DNA from: Cololabis saira
Taxonomy: Eukaryota > Chordata > Actinopteri > Beloniformes > Belonidae
Reading direction: 5' to 3'
Assembly: GCF_033807715.1 (NCBI RefSeq)
Contig: NC_084601.1
Coordinates: 2,117,001 to 2,181,000, forward strand
Length of the DNA: 64,000 bases
Shown here one piece after another: positions 31,211-43,719 of this stretch. The notes under the pieces are model-generated. The model worked only from the letters and a program-made list of their open reading frames with translations. It was not told the DNA's origin and did not search any database. Both the position numbers and the translations under genes were made by a program. The first letter of the stretch is position 1. The number at the start of each line of letters is the position of its first letter.

Positions 31211-33612
31211 TATATTCTTCCGTAAAAACTTCGGCGCGTAACTAGTCCCGCAGCTTTGAGAAAACGCGAAAAGTAAAAACGTAGAAACGTGCGCCTTACC
31301 CGGGAATCGATTGGTATGACTTTTATTAGCGATTGGCGTGCACGTTTTTGCGCAACGTGCACAAACGTGCGCTTTTTGCCCCATTCGGAACGCATTGCGT
31401 GAAGTTTGGGGCCTCACCACTCGCACACCGTTACTCGAAAAATTATGAACCGATTTAGAAAGTTGTAGGCCCTGAATTTAACTACAGTCCTGTGGATTTT
31501 CAGAACGATGGCACGAATAGTTTTTGCACGAAGTGCAAAAACATTTCCAAATTTCCAAACTAATGGGGAGATTTTCCCATGTATTTGTATGGGGCAGCAT
31601 TTCACACTGTGCGTGGGAGGAGGTTAAAAAAAAAAAAAAACACCTTTTTTCTGAGTCACGTATCTTTCTCATACTTGCACGTAGAAACGTCATTCAAACT
31701 TCAAAACGGAGGAAAACTTCTCTTCTCTCTCCAAACCCGAAACTGTTTTTTCCTAAAATGTACAATTTTCAAGATATGAGCCCTCAAGCGAGGTCTGGAA
31801 ATCACTTTTTTTCAAATCTAGAGCACGGGAGTCAGTTTGCTAGAGTGTAGTTACACTGAAAAAAAAACATGATTTCTTATTTGTAACTCGAGGTCACGGC
31901 CAAACCGTAAAAGGTAGACAGATCATTTTTGGTCAGAATATAGACATAGGTGTTGTGATTTATAAAATGTGACTTTGACAGGCCTGGTGTGCACAAAATT
32001 TTAACGGGGGGCCCAACAGACGCGCCAATTCCTGTCTCGCTGTTCATTGACTCCCATGTTAAAAAACATTTTCTTAAAAAAAATCTCATTTTTGTTTTCG
32101 AATTGCCGTTACTAACACATTTTAAGGAATATCTGAATGAAAATAAGATTGACAGAATGTTCTGGGTTCTCTGTCTCTCACGATGTTTTCATATTTCTGC
32201 TAAGAGCTACGGTTTGACCGCAAAGTGGAGTGATTTGAGGTTTGTCACAACCGAAAATCTAGCTGTCATTCCCGCTCCCTCTGTATCAGGTTCTTGTTGC
32301 CCCTAACAACCAGAGCACAGCTGTGCTGATTAGACTGACCCAGACCTGGTCACATGACACAGTCATTACAGACTTCATGTAATATAACCTGGAAAATGGA
32401 GGAATCTGAACCCTGACCTTTTGACCTTACATGATCCCCAGTCCTGCTGGGAACAGGTTCATTGGATATATATGTATATTATTATTATTATACATATAAA
32501 TATTTACATTTGTATATTATATATACAAATTAGCCCCGCCCCTTCTGCTGATTGGCCGATACGTTATAGTCCAATATCTTTTGAATGGTTTGACATACAG
32601 AGACATGGGTGGTGTCAAATGACTAAGTATGGAGTCCCTGACCCTCATTGGTGAAAAATTAGCCCCGCCCCTTCTTCTGATTGGCTGATACGTTAAAGTC
32701 CAATATCTTTTGAATGGTTTGACATACAGAGACATGGGTGGTGTCAAATGACTAAGTATCGAGTCCCTGACCCTCATTGGTGCAAATTAGCCACGCCCCT
32801 TCTTCTGATTGGCTGATACGTTAAAGTCCAATATCTTTTGAATGGTTTGACATACAGAGACATGGGTGGTGTCAAATGACTAAGTATCGAGTCCCTGACC
32901 CTCATTGGTGCAAATTAGCCACGCCCCTTCTTCTGATTGGCTGATACGTTAAAGTCCAATATCTTTTGAATGGTTTGACATACAGAGACATGGGTGGTGT
33001 CAAATGACTAAGTATCGAGTCCCTGACCCTCATTGGTGCAAATTAGCCCCGCCCCTTATTCTGATTGGCTGATACGTTAAAGTCCAATATCTTTTGAATG
33101 GTTTGACATACAGAGACATGGGTGGTGTTAAATGACTAAGTATCGAGTCCCTGACCCTCATTGGTGCAAATTAGCCCCGCCCCTTCTTCTGATTGGCTGA
33201 TACGTTATAGTCCAATATCTTTTGAATGGATTGACATACAGAGACATGGGTGGTGTCAAATGACTAAGTATCGAGTCCCTGACCCTCATTGGTGCAAATT
33301 AGCCCCGCCCCTTCTTCTGATTGGCTGATACGTTAAAGTCCAATATCTTTTGAATGGTTTGACATACAGAGACATGGGTGGTGTCAAATGACTAAGTATC
33401 GAGTCCCTGACCCTCATTGGTGCAAATTAGCCACGCCCCTTCTTCTGATTGGCCGATACGTTATAGTCCAATATCTTTTGAATGGTTTGACATAGAGAGT
33501 CATGGGTGGTGTCAAATGACCAAGTATCGAGTCCTTGACCTTCATGGGTGCATCCCGCGATCATCCGGCAGTAGTCCGTGGCACTTCAAAATTTCCCGGG
33601 AATTTTGTCTAG
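31211..33612 (+). mobile_element. A12, short-form A element
   Basis: Combines the GGGGCAGCATTTCACACTG cassette, the TCTAGAGCACGGGAGTCAG cassette otherwise linked to long forms, and the GTTGCCCCTAACAACC end with a 128-bp array. CTAG at 33609-33612. Confidence 0.75.
32530..33555 (+). repeat. 128-bp tandem array of A12, eight units
   Basis: Units start at 32530, 32659, 32787, 32915, 33043, 33171, 33299 and 33427. The first is 129 bp (GGTGAAAAATTAGCC). Confidence 0.95.
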
Positions 33613-33631
33613 TTATTTATTATTATTTATT

Positions 33632-36155
33632 CCATATTCTTCCGTATAAACTTCGGCGCGTAACTAGTTGCGCAGCTTTGAGAAAACTCAAAAAGTAAAA
33701 ACGTAGAAACGTGCGACTTAATCGGGAATCAATTGGTATGACTTTTATAAGCGATTGGCGTGCACGTTTTTGCGCAACGTGCACAAACGTGCACTTTTTG
33801 CCCCATCCGGAACGCATTGCGTGAACTTTGGGGCCTCACCACTCGCATACCGTTACTCGAAAAATTCTGAACCGATTTAGAAAGTTGTAGGCCCTGAATT
33901 TAACTACAGTCATCTGGATTTTCAGAACGATGGCACGAATAGTTTTTGCACGAAGTGCAAAAACATTTCCAAATTTCCAAACTAATGGGGAAGATTTTCC
34001 CATGCATTTCAATGGCGCCATTATAAGCGGATGGGAAAATGTTGGGAAAAAAAAGACAAAATTCACCTTTTTTCCGAGTCACGTATCTTTCTCATACTTG
34101 CACGTAGAAAGGTCATTCAAACTTCAAAACGGAGGAAAACTTCTCTTCTCTCTCTAAACCCCGGACTGTTTTTTCCTAAAATGTACAATTTTCAAGATAT
34201 GAGCGCTCAAGCGAGGACTGGAAATCACTTTTTTGTCAAATCTTCAGTGCGGTTCTAATTGATCAGAGTGCGAGAGACTTTAAAAAAATGATCATAATTT
34301 TTATTTGTAACTCGACCTCACGGCCAAACCGTAAAAGGTAGACAGATCATTTTTGGTCAGAATATAGACATAGGTTTTGTGATTCATAAAATGTGACTTT
34401 GACAGGCGTGGTGTGCACAAAATTTGAACGGGGAGACTAACAGCCATGCCAAATCCTGTCTTTCTCTGCATTGACTCCCATGTTAAATGAAGTTTTCTTC
34501 AAAAAAATCTCATTTTTGTTTTCGAATTGCCGTTACTAACACATTTTAAGGAATATCTGAATGAAAATAAGATTGACAGAATGTTCTGGGTTCTCCGTCT
34601 CTCACGATGTTTTCATTTTTCTGCTAAGAGCTACGGTTTGACCGCAAAGTGGAGTGATTTGAGGTTTGTCACAACCAAAAATCTAGCTGTCATTCCCGCT
34701 CCCTCTGTATCAGGTTCTTGTTGCCCCTAACAACCAGATCACAGCTGTGCTGATTAGACTGACCCAGACCTGGTCACATGACACAGTCCTTATAGACTTC
34801 ATGTAATATAACCTGGAAAATGGAGGAATCTGAACCCTGACCTTTTGACCTTACATGATCCCCAGTCCTGCTGGGAACAGGTTCATTGGATATATATGTA
34901 TATTATTATTATTATACATATAAATATTTACATTTGTATATTATATATACATATTAGCCCCGCCCCTTTTTCTGATTGGCCGATACGTTATAGTCCAATA
35001 TCTTTTGATTGGTTTGACATAGAGACTCACGGGTGGTATCAAATGACTAAGTATCGAGCCCCTGACCCTCATTGGTGCAAATTAGCCCCGCCCCTTCTTC
35101 TGATTGGCTGATACGTTAAAGTCCAATATCTTTTGAATGGTTTGACATACAGAGACATGGGTGGTGTCAAATGACTAAGTATCGAGTCCCTGACCCTCAT
35201 TGGTGCAAATTAGCCACGCCCCCTCTTCTGATTGGCCGATACGTTATAGTCCAATATCTTTTGAATGGTTTGACATACAGAGACATGGGTGGTGTCAAAT
35301 GACTAAGTATGGAGTCCCTGACCCTCATTGGTGCAAATTAGCCACGCCCCTTCTTCTGATTGGCCGATACGTTATAGTCCAATATCTTTTGAATGGTTTG
35401 ACATACAGAGACATGGGTGGTGTCAAATGACCAAGTATCGAGTCCCTGACCCTCATTGGTGCAAATTAGCCACGCCCCTTCTTCTGATTGGCTGATACGT
35501 TAAAGTCCAATATCTTTTGAATGGTTTGACATAGAGAGTCATGGGTGGTGTCAAATGACTAAGTATCGAATCCCTGACCCTCATTGGTGCAAATTAGCCC
35601 CGCCCCTTCTTCTGATTGGCCGATACGTTATAGTCCAATATCTTTTGAATGGTTTGACATAGAGAGTCATGGGTGGTGTCAAATGACTAAGTATCGAGTC
35701 CCTGACCCTCATTGGTACAAATTAGCCCCGCCCCTTCTTCTGATTGGCCGATACGTTATAGTCCAATATCTTTTGAATGGTTTGACATAGAGAGTCATGG
35801 GTGGTGTCAAATGACTAAGTATCGAGTCCCTGACCCTCATTGGTGCAAATTAGCCCCGCCCCTTCTTCTGATTGGCCGATACGTTATAGTCCAATATCTT
35901 TTGAATGGTTTGACATACAGATTCATGGATGATGTCATATTACTAAGTCTGGAGTCCTTGACCCTCATTGGTGCAAATTAGCCCCGCCCCTTCTTCTGAT
36001 TGGCTGATACGTTATAGTCAAATATCTTTTGAATGGTATGACATACAGAATCATGGATGATGTCATATTAATCAGTATATTAATCAGTATCGAGCCCCGC
36101 GATCATCCGGCAGTAGTCCGTGGCACTTCAAAATTTCCCGGGAATTTTGGTCTAG
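33632..36155 (+). mobile_element. A13, short-form A element
   Basis: Cassettes GCGCCATTATAAGCGG, CTTCAGTGCGG and GTTGCCCCTAACAACC. Its last 128-bp-type unit is diverged, and the tail lacks the usual 'CTTCATGGGTGCATCC' (it reads CAGTATCGAGCCCCGCG). CTAG at 36152-36155. Confidence 0.75.
34954..36100 (+). repeat. 128-bp tandem array of A13, nine units
   Basis: Units start at 34954, 35082, 35210, 35338, 35466, 35594, 35722, 35850 and 35978. The last two have ATGGATGATGTCATATTA and a doubled 'ATTAATCAGTAT'. Confidence 0.95.
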
Positions 36156-36171
36156 TTTATTATTTATTATT

Positions 36172-38423
36172 CCATATTCTTCCGTATAAACTTTGGCGCG
36201 TAACTAGTCGCACAGCTTTGAGAAAACTCAAAAAGTAAAAACGTAGAAACGTGCGACTTAATCGGGAATCAATTGGTATGACTTTTATAAGCGATTGGCG
36301 TGCACGTTTTTGCGCAACGTGCACAAACGTGCGCTTTTTGCCCCATCCGGAACGCATTGCGTGAACTTTGGGGCCTCACCACTCGCATACCGTTACTCGA
36401 AAAATTCTGAACCGATTTAGAAAGTTGTAGGCCCTGAATTTAACTACAGTCCTCTGGATTTTCAGAACGATGGCACGAATAGTTTTTGCACGAAGTGCAA
36501 AAACATTTCCAAATTTCCAAACTAATGGGGAACTGTTTTCCCATGCATTTCAATGGCGCCATTCAAAGCGGATGGGAAAATGTTGAGAAAAAAAAGACAA
36601 AATTCACCTTTTTTCCAAGTCACGTATCTTTCTCATACTTGCACGTAGAAACGTCATTCAAACTTCAAAACGGAGGAAAACTTCTCTTCTCTCTCTAAAC
36701 CCCGGACTGTTTTTTCCTAAAATGTACACTTTTCAAGATATGAGCCTTCAAGCGAGGACTAAAAAACCCCCTTTTTCAAATCTAGAGTGGAGGTTTTAAT
36801 TGATCAGAGTGAGCAGAACCCTGAAAAAATGACCATAATTTTTATTTGTAACTCGACCTCACGGCCGAACCGTAAAAGCTGGACAGATAATTTTTGGTCA
36901 GAATGTAGACATACATTTTGGTATTCTTAAAATGTGACTTTGACAGGCGTGGTGTGCACAAAATTTAAACGGGGAGACTAAGAGCCATGCCAATTCCTGT
37001 CTCTCTCTCCATTCACTGCAATGTTAAAATAAAATTTCTTCAAAAAAATCTCATTTTTGTTTTCGAATTGCCGTTACTAACACATTTTAAGGAATATCTG
37101 AATAAAATTAAGATTGTCAGAATCTTCCGGGTTCTGTCTCTCTCACGATGTCTTTGTTTTTCTGCTAGGAGCTACAGTTTGATTACAAGGTGAAGTTATT
37201 TGAGGCTTGTCAAATCCGAAGAACTAGCTGAGTCATTCCAATACAATATACACTACCATACTTCCGGGTCATGTGACCCAAAACTAGTCACATGACCCAC
37301 TCAATGCAGACTTCATAATACTTTACCTTGGATAATGGAGGAATCTGAACCCTGACCTTTTGACCTTACATGATCCCCAGTCCTGCTGGGGACAGGTTAA
37401 TGGGATATATATGTATATTATTATTATTATACATATAAATATTTACATTTGTATATTATATATACATATTAGCCCCGCCCCTTCTTCTGATTGGCCGATA
37501 CGTTATAGTCCAATATCTTTTGAATGGTTTGACATAGAGACTTACGGGTGGTATCAAATGACTAAGTATCGAGCCCCTGACCCTCATTGGTGCAAATTAG
37601 CCCCGCCCCTTCTTCTGATTGGCTGATACGTTAAAGTCCAATATCTTTTGAATGGTTTGACATACAGAGACATGGGTGGTGTCAAATGACTAAGTATCGA
37701 GTCCCTGACCCTCATTGGTGCAAATTAGCCACGCCCCTTCTTCTGATTGGCTGATACGTTAAAGTCCAATATCTTTTGAATGGTTTGACATACAGAGACA
37801 TGGGTGGTGTCAAATGACTAAGTATCGAGTCCCTGACCCTCATTGGTGCAAATTAGCCACGCCCCTTCTTCTGATTGGCTGATACGTTAAAGTCCAATAT
37901 CTTTTGAATGGTTTGACATACAGAGACATGGGTGGTGTCAAATTACTAAGTATCGAGTCCCTGACCCTCATTGGTGCAAATTAGCCCCGCCCCTTCTTCT
38001 GATTGGCTGATACGTTAAAGTCCAATATCTTTTGAATGGTTTGACATACAGAGACATGGGTGGTGTCAAATGACTAAGTATGGAGTCCCTGACCCTCATT
38101 GGTGCAAATTAGCCACGCCCCTTCTTCTGATTGGCCGATACGTTATAGTCCAATATCTTTTGAATGGTTTGACATACAGAGACATGGGTGGTGTCAAATG
38201 ACTAAGTATCGAGTCCCTGACCCTCATTGGTGCAAATTAGCCACGCCCCTTCTTCTGATTGGCCGATACGTTATAGTCCAATATCTTTTGAATGGTTTGA
38301 CATAGAGAGTCATGGGTTGTGTCAAATGACTAAGTATCGAGTCCTTGACCTTCATGGGTGCATCCCGCGATCATCCGGCAGTAGTCCGTGGCACTTCAAA
38401 ATTTCCCGGGAATTTTGGTCTAG
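36172..38423 (+). mobile_element. A14, short-form A element
   Basis: Carries a third version of the second cassette (GACTAAAAAACCCCCTTTTT, TCTAGAGTGGAGG), shared only with A15. M-box inverted repeat with a changed loop (CCAAAACTA), stem intact. CTAG at 38420-38423. Confidence 0.75.
37469..38362 (+). repeat. 128-bp tandem array of A14, seven units
   Basis: Units start at 37469, 37597, 37725, 37853, 37981, 38109 and 38237. Confidence 0.95.
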
Positions 38424-38425
38424 TT

Positions 38426-38645
38426 AGTGCCACGGCTGCGCCACGTGGCACGCCTCCTCCATTGAGATGCGCAAGCTCAATGGAGGAGGAGTGCCTCGTG
38501 CGCAGCACGAGGCACTAATACTATTGCTCAGGCTTATTAGTGCCACGGCTGCGCCACGTGGCACTCCTCCTCCATTGAGCTTCGCAATGGAGGAGGAGTG
38601 CCTCGTGCGCAGCACGAGGCACTCTTACTATTGCTCAGGCTTATT
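38426..38645 (+). repeat. H array, two units; second with shortened stem 2 loop
   Basis: Unit 1 (38426) is standard. Unit 2 (38539) is missing eight bases at the top of stem 2 (CCATTGAGCTTCGCAATGG). The rest re-pairs perfectly as a 17-18-bp stem with an AGCTTCG loop. The deletion removed the TGCGC loop but kept the stem. Confidence 0.9.
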
Positions 38646-38654
38646 ATTATTATT

Positions 38655-41025
38655 CCATATTCTTCCGTAAAAACTTCGGCGCGTAACTAGTCCCGCAGCT
38701 TTGAGAAAACGCGAAAAGTAAAAACGTAGAAACGTGCGCCTTAATCGGGAATCAATTGGTATGACTTTTATAAGCGATTGGCGTGCACGTTTTTGCGCAA
38801 CGTGCACAAACGTGCGCTTTTTGCCCCATCCGGAACGCATTGCGAGAACTTTGGGGCCTCACCACTCGCACATCGTTACTCCAAAAATTCTGAACCGATT
38901 TAGAAAGTTGTAGGCCCTGAATTTAACTACAGTCCTGTGGATTTTCAGAGCGATGGCACGAACAGTTTTTGCACGAAGTGCAAAAACATTTCCAAATTTC
39001 CAAACTAATGGGGAGATTTTCCCATGTATTTGTATGGGGCAGAATTCCACACTGTGGATGGGAGGAGGTTAAAAAAAAAAAAAAATCATCTTTTTTCCGA
39101 GTCACATATCTTTCTCATACTTGCACGTAGAAACGTCATTCAAACTTCAAAACGGAGGAAAACTTCTCTTCTCTCTCTAAACCCCGGACTGTTTTTTCCT
39201 AAAATGTACACTTTTCAAGATATGAGCCTTCAAGCGAGGACTAAAAAACCCCCTTTTCTCAAATCTAGAGTGGAGGTTCGAATTGATCAGAGTGAGCAGA
39301 ACCCTGAAAAAATGACCATAATTTTTATTTGTAACTCGACCTCACGGCCGAACCGTAAAAGCTGGACAGATAATTTTTGGTCAGAATGTAGACATACATT
39401 TTGGTATTCTTAAAATGTGACTTTGACAGGCGTGGTGTGCACAAAATTTAAACGGGGAGACTAAGAGCCATGCCAATTCCTGTCTCGCTGTCCATTCACT
39501 GCAATGTTAAAAAAAAATGTCTTCATAAAAATCTCATTTTTGTTTTCGAATTGCCGTTACTAACACATTTTAAGGAATATCTGAATAAAATTAAGATTGT
39601 CAGAATCTTCCGGGTTCTGTCTCTCTCACGATGTCTTTGTTTTTCTGCTAGGAGCTACAGTTTGATTACAAGGTGAAGTTATTTGAGGCTTGTCAAATCC
39701 GAAGAACTAGCTGAGTCATTCCAATACAATATACACTACCATACTTCCGGGTCATGTGACCCAGAACTAGTCACATGACCCACTCAATGCAGACTTCATA
39801 ATACTTTACCTTGGATAATGGAGGAATCTGAACCCTGACCTTACATGATCCCCAGTCCTGCTGGGGACAGGTTCATGGGATATATATGTATATTATTATT
39901 ATTATACATATAAATATTTACATTTGTATATTATATATACATATTAGCCCCGCCCCTTCTTCTGATTGGCCGATACGTTATAGTCCAATATCTTTTGAAT
40001 GGTTTGACATACAGAGTAATGGGTGGTGTCAAATGACTAAGTATCGAGCCCCTGACCCTCATTGGTGCAAATTAGCCCCGCCCCTTCTTCTGATTGGCTG
40101 ATACGTTAAAGTCCAATATCTTTTGAATGGTTTGACATACAGAGACATGGGTGGTGTCAAATGACTAAGTATCGAGTCCCTGACCCTCATTGGTGCAAAT
40201 TAGCCACGCCCCTTCTTCTGATTGGCCGATACGTTATAGTCCAATATCTTTTGAATGGTTTGACATACAGAGACATGGGTGGTGTCAAATGACTAAGTAT
40301 CGAGTCCCTGACCCTCATTGGTGCAAATTAGCCACGCCCCTTCTTCTGATTGGCCGATACGTTATAGTCCAATATCTTTTGAATGGTTTGACATACAGAG
40401 ACATGGGTGGTGTCAAATGACTAAGTATCGAGTCCCTGACCCTCATTGGTGCAAATTAGCCCCGCCCCTTCTTCTGATTGGCCGATACGTTAAAGTCCAA
40501 TATCTTTTGAATGGTTTGACATACAGAGACATGGGTGGTGTCAAATGACTAAGTATCGAGTCCCTGACCCTCATTGGTGCAAATTAGCCCCGCCCCTTCT
40601 TCTGATTGGCCGATACGTTATAGTCCAATATCTTTTGAATGGTTTGACATACAGAGACATGGGTGGTGTCAAATGACCAAGTATCGAGTCCCTGACCCTC
40701 ATTGGTGCAAATTAGCCACGCCCCTTCTTCTGATTGGCTGATACGTTAAAGTCCAATATCTTTTGAATGGTTTGACATACAGAGACATGGGTGGTGTCAA
40801 ATGACTAAGTATCGAGTCCCTGACCCTCATTGGTGCAAATTAGCCACGCCCCTTCTTCTGATTGGCCGATACATTATAGTCCAATATCTTTTGAATGGTT
40901 TGACATAGAGAGTCATGGGTGGTGTCAAATGACTAAGTATCGAGTCCTTGACCTTCATGGGTGCATCCCGCGATCATCCGGCAGTAGTCCGTGGCACTTC
41001 AAAATTTCCCGGGAATTTTGTCTAG
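38655..41025 (+). mobile_element. A15, short-form A element
   Basis: Cassettes GGGGCAGAATTCCACACTG, GACTAAAAAACCCCC and M-box. CTAG at 41022-41025, followed by a TTTA-rich tract instead of an H unit. Confidence 0.75.
39944..40966 (+). repeat. 128-bp tandem array of A15, eight units
   Basis: Units start at 39944, 40072, 40200, 40328, 40456, 40584, 40712 and 40840. Confidence 0.95.
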
Positions 41026-42239
41026 TTTATTTATTTATTTATTTATTCTTCCGTATAAACTTCGGCGCGTAACTAGTCCCACAGCTTTGAGAAAACGCGA
41101 AAAGTAAAAACGTAGAAACGTGCGCCTTAATCGGGAATCGATGGGTATGACTTTTATTAGCGATTGACGTGCACGTTTTTGCGCAACGTGCACAAACGTG
41201 CGCTTTTTGCCCCATCCGGAACGCATTGTGTGAACTTTGGGGCCTCACCACTCGCACACCGTTACTCGAAAAATTCTGAACCGATTTAGAAAGTTGTAGG
41301 CCCTGAATTTAACTACAGTCCTGTGGATTTTCAGAGCGATGGCACAAATAGTTTTTGCACGAAGTGCAAAAACATTTCCAAATTTCCAAACTAATGGGGA
41401 GACCATTTTGCCATGTATTCCTATGGCGCCATTCAAAGCGGATGGGAAAATGTCGAGAAAAAAGACAAAATTCACCTTTTTTCAGAGTCACGTATCTTTC
41501 TCATACTTGCACGTAGAAACGTCATTCAAACTTCAAAACGGAGGAAAACTTCTCTTCTCTCTCTAAACCCCGGACTGTTTTTTCCTAAAATGTACACTTT
41601 TCAAGATATGAGCCCTCAAGCGAGGTCTGGAAATCACTTTTTTTCAAATCTAGAGCACGGGAGTCAGTTTGCTAGAGTGTAGTTACACTGAAAAAAAAAC
41701 ATGATTTCTTATTTGTAACTCGAGGTCACGGCCAAACCGTAAAAGGTAGACAGATCATTTTTGGTCAGAATATAGACATAGGTGTTGTGATTTATAAAAT
41801 GTGACTTTCACAGGCGTGGTGTGCACAAAATTTTAACGGTGGAGCCAACAGACACGCCAATTCCTGTCTGTCTCTTCATTGACTCCCATGTTAAATGAAG
41901 TTTTCTTAAAAAAAATCTCATTTTTGTTTTCGAATTGCCGTTACTAACACATTTTAAGGAATATCTGAATAAAATTAAGATTGTCAGAATCTTCCGGGTT
42001 CTGTCTCTCTCACGATGTCTTTGTTTTTCTGATAGGAGCTACAGTTTGATTACAAGGTGAAGTTATTTGAGGCTTGTCAAATCCAAAAAACTAGCTGAGT
42101 CATTCCAATACAATATACACTACCATACTTCCGGGTCATGTGACCCAGAACTGGTCACATGACACATCAATGCAGACTTCATAATACTTTACCTTGGATA
42201 ATGGAGGAATCTGAACCCTGACCTTACATGATCCCCATT

Positions 42240-42427
42240 TTATTTTTATAGGATGTTAGTGTTATTATGGGATGGCAGGTGTTTTTATAGGATGTTAGTG
42301 TTATTATGGGATGGCAGGTGTTTTTTTAAGGTTTTTAGCGTTATTATGGGATGGCAGGTGTTTTTATAGGATGTTAGTGTTATTATGGGATGGTAGGTGT
42401 TTATTATGGGATGGTAGTGTTATTGGT
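42240..42427 (+). repeat. 39-bp minisatellite of A16
   Basis: About four units, one with the variant TTTTTTTAAGGTTTTTAGCG, also present in A19. Confidence 0.9.
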
Positions 42428-43537
42428 GTTAGCGGTCCCGTTAGCGGTTCTGTTAGCGGTCCTGTTAGCGATCCCGTTAGCGGTCCAGTTAGCGATCCCG
42501 TTAGCGGTCCAGTTAGCGACCCCGTTAGCAATCCCGTTAGCGGTCCCGTTAGCGGTTGTTAGCGATCCCGTTAGCAATCCCGTTAGCGGCTCGGTTAGCG
42601 GTCCCGTTAGCGATCCCGTTAGCGAACCCGTTAGCGGTCCCGTTAGCGGTTCCGTTAGCGATCCCGTTAGCGGTCCCGTTAGCGGTCCCGTTAGCGGTTC
42701 CGTTAGCGGTTGTTAGCGGCTCGGTTAGCGATTCCGTTAGCGGCTCGGTTAGCGGTCCCGTTAGCGATCCCGTTAGCGATCCCGTTAGCGGTTCAGTTAG
42801 CGGTTCTGTTAGCGGTCCTGTTAGCGGTTCCGTTAGCGGTTGTTAGCGGTCCCGTTAGCGACCCCATTAGCGGCTCCATTAGCGATCCCGTTAGCGATCC
42901 CGTTAGCGGTCCCGTTAGCGGTCCCGTTAGCGGTCCCGTTAGCGGTCCCGTTAGCGGTCCCGTTAGCGGTCCCGTTAGCGGTTCCGTTAGCGATCCCATT
43001 AGCGGTCCCGTTAGCGGTCCCGTTAGCGGTCCCGTTAGCGGTCCCGTTAGCGGTTGTTAGCGGCTCGGTTAGCGGTCCCGTTAGCGATCCCCTTAGCGAT
43101 CCCGTTAGCGATCCCGTTAGCGGTTCAGTTAGCGGTTCTGTTAGCGGTACTGTTAGCGGTTTTGTTAGCGGTTGTTAGCGGTCCCGTTAGCGACCCCATT
43201 AGCGGCTCCGTTAGCGATCCCGTTAGCGATCCCGTTAGCGGTCCCGTTAGCGGTCCCGTTAGCGGTTCCGTTAGCGATCCCGTTAGCGGTCCCGTTAGCG
43301 GTCCCGTTAGCGGTCCCGTTAGCGGTCCCGTTAGCGGTTCCGTTAGCGGTTGTTAGCGGCTCGGTTAGCGATTCCGTTAGCGGCTCGGTTAGCGGTCCCG
43401 TTAGCGGTCCCGTTAGCGATCCCTTTAGCGATCCCGTTAGCGGTTCAGTTAGCGATCCCGTTAGAGGTTCCGTTAGCGGTTCTGTTAGCTATCCCGTTAG
43501 CGGTCCCGTTAGCGGTCTTGTTAGCGGTTCTATTAGC
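42428..43537 (+). repeat. 12-bp minisatellite of A16
   Basis: Phase starts after 10-bp units at 42556, 42710, 42840, 43054, 43172 and 43350 (spacings 154, 130, 214, 118, 178, all 12n+10). Rich in uninterrupted GTTAGCGGTCCC runs, for example 42905-42975. Confidence 0.95.
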
Positions 43538-43719
43538 CTATTACATATTTTCTGTAATAACTTTTGAATGGTTTGACATAGAGAGTCATGGGTGGTGTCA
43601 AATGACTAAGTATCGAGTCCTTGACCTTCATGGGTGCAAATAAGCCCCGCGATCATCCGGCAGTAGTCCGTGGCACTTCAAAATTTCCCGGGAATTTTGT
43701 CTAGTTATTATTATTTATT

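Larger units (their letters stand above)
41044..43704 (+). mobile_element. A16, long-form A element without AC tract
   Basis: Cassettes GGCGCCATTCAAAGCGG, TCTAGAGCACGGG and M-box joined to a long-form middle. The M-box cassette breaks at TTACATGATCCCCATTTT (about 42225-42242) and runs straight into the 39-bp array. A19 shares this junction exactly. CTAG at 43701-43704. Confidence 0.75.
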
